A stretch of DNA of 64,000 nt. Origin: CBDFGK01 sp965247075 (GTDB lineage: Bacteria; Pseudomonadota; Gammaproteobacteria; Pseudomonadales; Halieaceae). The notes under the pieces are model-generated. The model did not search any database. It was given only the letters and a program-made list of their open reading frames with translations, and was not told where the DNA came from. The DNA is taken from assembly GCA_965247075.1 (NCBI GenBank), contig CBDFGK010000002.1, positions 744,001 through 808,000 on the forward strand, written 5' to 3'. Every line of letters starts with the position of its first letter. Within the stretch, counting starts at the first letter, position 1. The position numbers and the translations under genes are program-made. Positions 61,749 to 64,000 of this stretch are shown in pieces.

Positions 61749-64000
61749 ATGCCAACAGAATCGATCCCGATCCAACTCGAGCACCCAGTCGAGATTTACG
61801 TCCCAACTCTATGCCGCTGCGGTAAGCCGCTACCGGAAGCCATTCAGTCTGAGGCACTGGAGGATGTGAAGTCCAACATGGGCGAGTGGTTCGGCGGTGG
61901 CTCTATCAAAAAAGTCGATATCCGGGTAGAACGCATTGATGGATTCTGGGCTTCAACCAATGGTGACTCCGCCAATGAACCGGTCGATGTTGTCTACTCG
62001 TACACCACCAAGGAGGCGCTTGAGGAGCATTTCGAAGAACTCGCCACCTTTACTGCAGGTCTCGCCAACCGCCTAACGCAGGAAACCGTTGCCTGTCGGG
62101 TTGACGGTACAATGCGTACCTACCCATCCACCGAAGATCCCAAACCACATCGTTGCGCGGGCGGCCTTTCCAGCGGTGAGCTTCCCACACCGCTCAAGCC
62201 AAACGAGCTCTCGAACATGCGAGCCCTTCAGGCCTCCCTGCAGCGCATCAGCAGCGTGCGAGATGCCCGCGACCTTTTCTGTAACGTGCTGCATTACGAG
62301 TTCGAGGACGAACAGATGACCACGGTCAACTGGCCAGACAAACTTAAGGAATACCTCGCGCTCGGAACCTCGCCACAGATCATAGCCGACCAGAATGGGT
62401 TCAAGATCATCTACCTTCAACTGTCGGAAGATTATCTGCGCAAGGGTCTCGAGCGCCAGCTCGTCCAGCACATCGCAAAGGACGATCCCACCCTGCGCAG
62501 CCTCGTGGTGGTTTCCGACGTCGACCAGAAGCAATGGCATCTCATCAATGTCAAGTTCGAGAAGGAGGAGGGCAAACAGGAGCGCCTCCGCCTCCGCCGC
62601 ATGCACGTCGGCCCGGATCAATCAGTCCGCACCGCAGTCGAACGTCTGACAATGCTCAATATCGAGACCGCCGGCGAGAACACCACCGCCGCAGAACTAC
62701 AGGACCTGCACGACCGTGCCTTTGACGTCGAATCTGTCAGCAGGGAGTTCTTCAACGAGATCTCCAACTGGTATTTCTGGGCACTCTCCCAGGTTGAGTT
62801 CCCGGTCGATACGCTAACCGACGACGACAGTGAAAAACACCGCGCTACCTCACTAATCCGCTTTCTTACCCGGATGATCTTCTGCTGGTTCCTCAAGGAA
62901 AAGGGTCTCATCCCCGCAAACCTGTTTCGCCAGAAGGACCTCGCCGACATCCTCGTTGATCTCGACCCGGACTCCTGCACCTACCACCAGGGCATCCTGC
63001 AGAATCTTTTCTTTGCCACCTTGAATCAGCGCATGGGCAAGGACAATAAGGGCAAGCCTTACCGTGCGTTCGCCAAGGATGAGGGCTTTCTTAAAAACAG
63101 GTCCACTTACGGCGTTGATACGCTTTACCGTTACGAGGAGCATTTCCAGGATTCGGACGCTGCGCTGAGCCATTTCGCCGATATCCCCTTCCTCAATGGT
63201 GGTCTGTTCGAGTGCCTCGACTACACTGAAGAGGAAACCGGGGAAAAACTCTACGTCGATGGCTTCTCGCGGAACAAAAAGAAGCGCGCCCGCGTCCCTA
63301 ACTGTCTCTTCTTCGCCAGTGAACAAACTGTGGACCTCTCCGAAGTCTACGGCGACACACGCCGCCGCAACGCGCGGGTGCGGGGACTCCTCAACATCCT
63401 CCACTCCTACAATTTTACTATTGAGGAGAACACGCCCGTTGATGAGGAAATCGCCCTCGACCCGGAACTCCTCGGCAAGGTCTTCGAAAACCTCCTCGCC
63501 TCCTACAACGAGGAAACGAAAACCACCGCCCGCAAGCAGACTGGTTCCTTCTATACCCCACGCCCTATCGTCGAGTATATGGTCGACGAGTCTCTTAATG
63601 CCCACTTGGGCGGTACGCTCACCCAACTGGGCCACAAAGAAGAGGAGGCGCGGGAGCAACTCGAACTGCTCCTTGGCTACACTGACGAGGAACCCACCTT
63701 TTCAGAGGAGGAGATCAGCGCCCTGCTCGAGGCCATCCATACTTGCAAAATACTCGATCCCGCCTGCGGCTCCGGTGCCTTCCCGATCGGCATGCTGCAT
63801 AAGCTCGTGCACATAGTCCACAAGCTCGATCCTGACAATGCCCGCTGGAAACAACTGCAAATCGACGAAGCTTCGAAGATTCCTGATTCCTCGGCCCGCA
63901 ACGCGGCTATCAAAGCGATCAAACAGGATTTTGAGGACAACGGCGACGACTATGGTCGCAAGCTCTATCTTATAGAGAACTGCCTCTATGGTGTCGATAT
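61749..64000 (+). CDS. Large Eco57I-type restriction-modification enzyme, 3' end outside window
   Basis: 750 codons open without a stop from ATG 61749 to the window end. Residues 1-150 are an extra N-terminal region with a CRCG motif and YSYTTKEALEEHFEELATFT. About 160-420 resembles the N-terminal nuclease/helical part of type IIG enzymes (MRALQASLQRISSVRDARDLFC, LIRFLTRMIFCWFLKEKG). The adenine methyltransferase begins near 600 (TGSFYTPRPIVEYMVDESL) with SAM motif I DPACGSGAFPIGM near 670. The catalytic NPPY should follow beyond 64000. It would both modify and cut DNA, or act in a wider defence system whose other genes lie outside. It stands behind an IS cluster, typical of acquired defence genes. 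The ribosome-binding site is weak (AAGAAAAG). Confidence 0.82.
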   Translation, partial: MPTESIPIQLEHPVEIYVPTLCRCGKPLPEAIQSEALEDVKSNMGEWFGGGSIKKVDIRVERIDGFWASTNGDSANEPVDVVYSYTTKEALEEHFEELATFTAGLANRLTQETVACRVDGTMRTYPSTEDPKPHRCAGGLSSGELPTPLKPNELSNMRALQASLQRISSVRDARDLFCNVLHYEFEDEQMTTVNWPDKLKEYLALGTSPQIIADQNGFKIIYLQLSEDYLRKGLERQLVQHIAKDDPTLRSLVVVSDVDQKQWHLINVKFEKEEGKQERLRLRRMHVGPDQSVRTAVERLTMLNIETAGENTTAAELQDLHDRAFDVESVSREFFNEISNWYFWALSQVEFPVDTLTDDDSEKHRATSLIRFLTRMIFCWFLKEKGLIPANLFRQKDLADILVDLDPDSCTYHQGILQNLFFATLNQRMGKDNKGKPYRAFAKDEGFLKNRSTYGVDTLYRYEEHFQDSDAALSHFADIPFLNGGLFECLDYTEEETGEKLYVDGFSRNKKKRARVPNCLFFASEQTVDLSEVYGDTRRRNARVRGLLNILHSYNFTIEENTPVDEEIALDPELLGKVFENLLASYNEETKTTARKQTGSFYTPRPIVEYMVDESLNAHLGGTLTQLGHKEEEAREQLELLLGYTDEEPTFSEEEISALLEAIHTCKILDPACGSGAFPIGMLHKLVHIVHKLDPDNARWKQLQIDEASKIPDSSARNAAIKAIKQDFEDNGDDYGRKLYLIENCLYGVD

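Overview
The window looks like the chromosome of a gammaproteobacterium of the Pseudomonas/Cellvibrio kind, not E. coli. The gene order leuC-leuD-leuB-asd-fimV-truA-trpF-trpB-trpA-accD-folC-SPOR-cvpA-purF-metZ is the order known from Pseudomonas and relatives. AcnB, MiaE, the trpF-trpBA linkage and an AddAB-like nuclease pair fit the same picture. The genus cannot be fixed from the sequence; a marine Cellvibrionales-type lineage is my guess.

Layout. 1-7.1 kb holds housekeeping genes: cysS (cut by the window edge) and glnS, ppiB, miaE with a DUF1289 gene, and acnB. 7.1-23.1 kb is one long minus-strand run of biosynthetic genes (leucine, aspartate semialdehyde, tryptophan, fatty acid, folate, purine and methionine steps), many overlapping by 1-4 nt. 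A divergent LysR gene at 23.2 kb probably controls leuCDB. 24-27.1 kb has a flavodoxin-like gene, a broken CurA-type oxidoreductase remnant, a pair of inverted DnaA boxes and rlmKL.

27.1-41.5 kb is an accessory locus built around one gene of about 11.8 kb. It encodes a giant autotransporter adhesin of about 3,919 residues: signal peptide, about 30 Ig-like, cadherin, PKD and FN3-type modules, and a C-terminal beta-barrel. A run of 16 G/C pairs lies 24 nt upstream of its start. A small membrane-anchored heptad-repeat protein lies downstream. Beyond that gene sit a duplicated 59-bp copy of the adhesin 3' end and an ISL3 transposase remnant. An internally deleted ISL3 element lies beyond the other end of the adhesin gene.

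41.8-46.6 kb returns to housekeeping genes: sohB, nhaB, and a yafS-like methyltransferase-rnhA-dnaQ set. 46.6-48.2 kb is a small insert: IS end fragments next to a two-gene module (STAS-like protein plus HATPase-fold protein) that looks AT-richer than its neighbours. 48.3-51.1 kb has an LLM-class oxidoreductase converging on, and overlapping, an acyl-CoA synthetase. 51.1-57.1 kb carries the AddAB-like helicase/nuclease pair. 57.1-61.4 kb is an IS graveyard (IS1380, three IS256 copies, IS630, a GntR-regulator scrap), all disrupted. From 61.7 kb to the window end runs the start of a large Eco57I-type restriction-modification enzyme.

No rRNA, tRNA or CRISPR array was recognised. The most unusual material is the giant adhesin with its homopolymer tract, the STAS/HATPase pair and the R-M gene behind the IS cluster.
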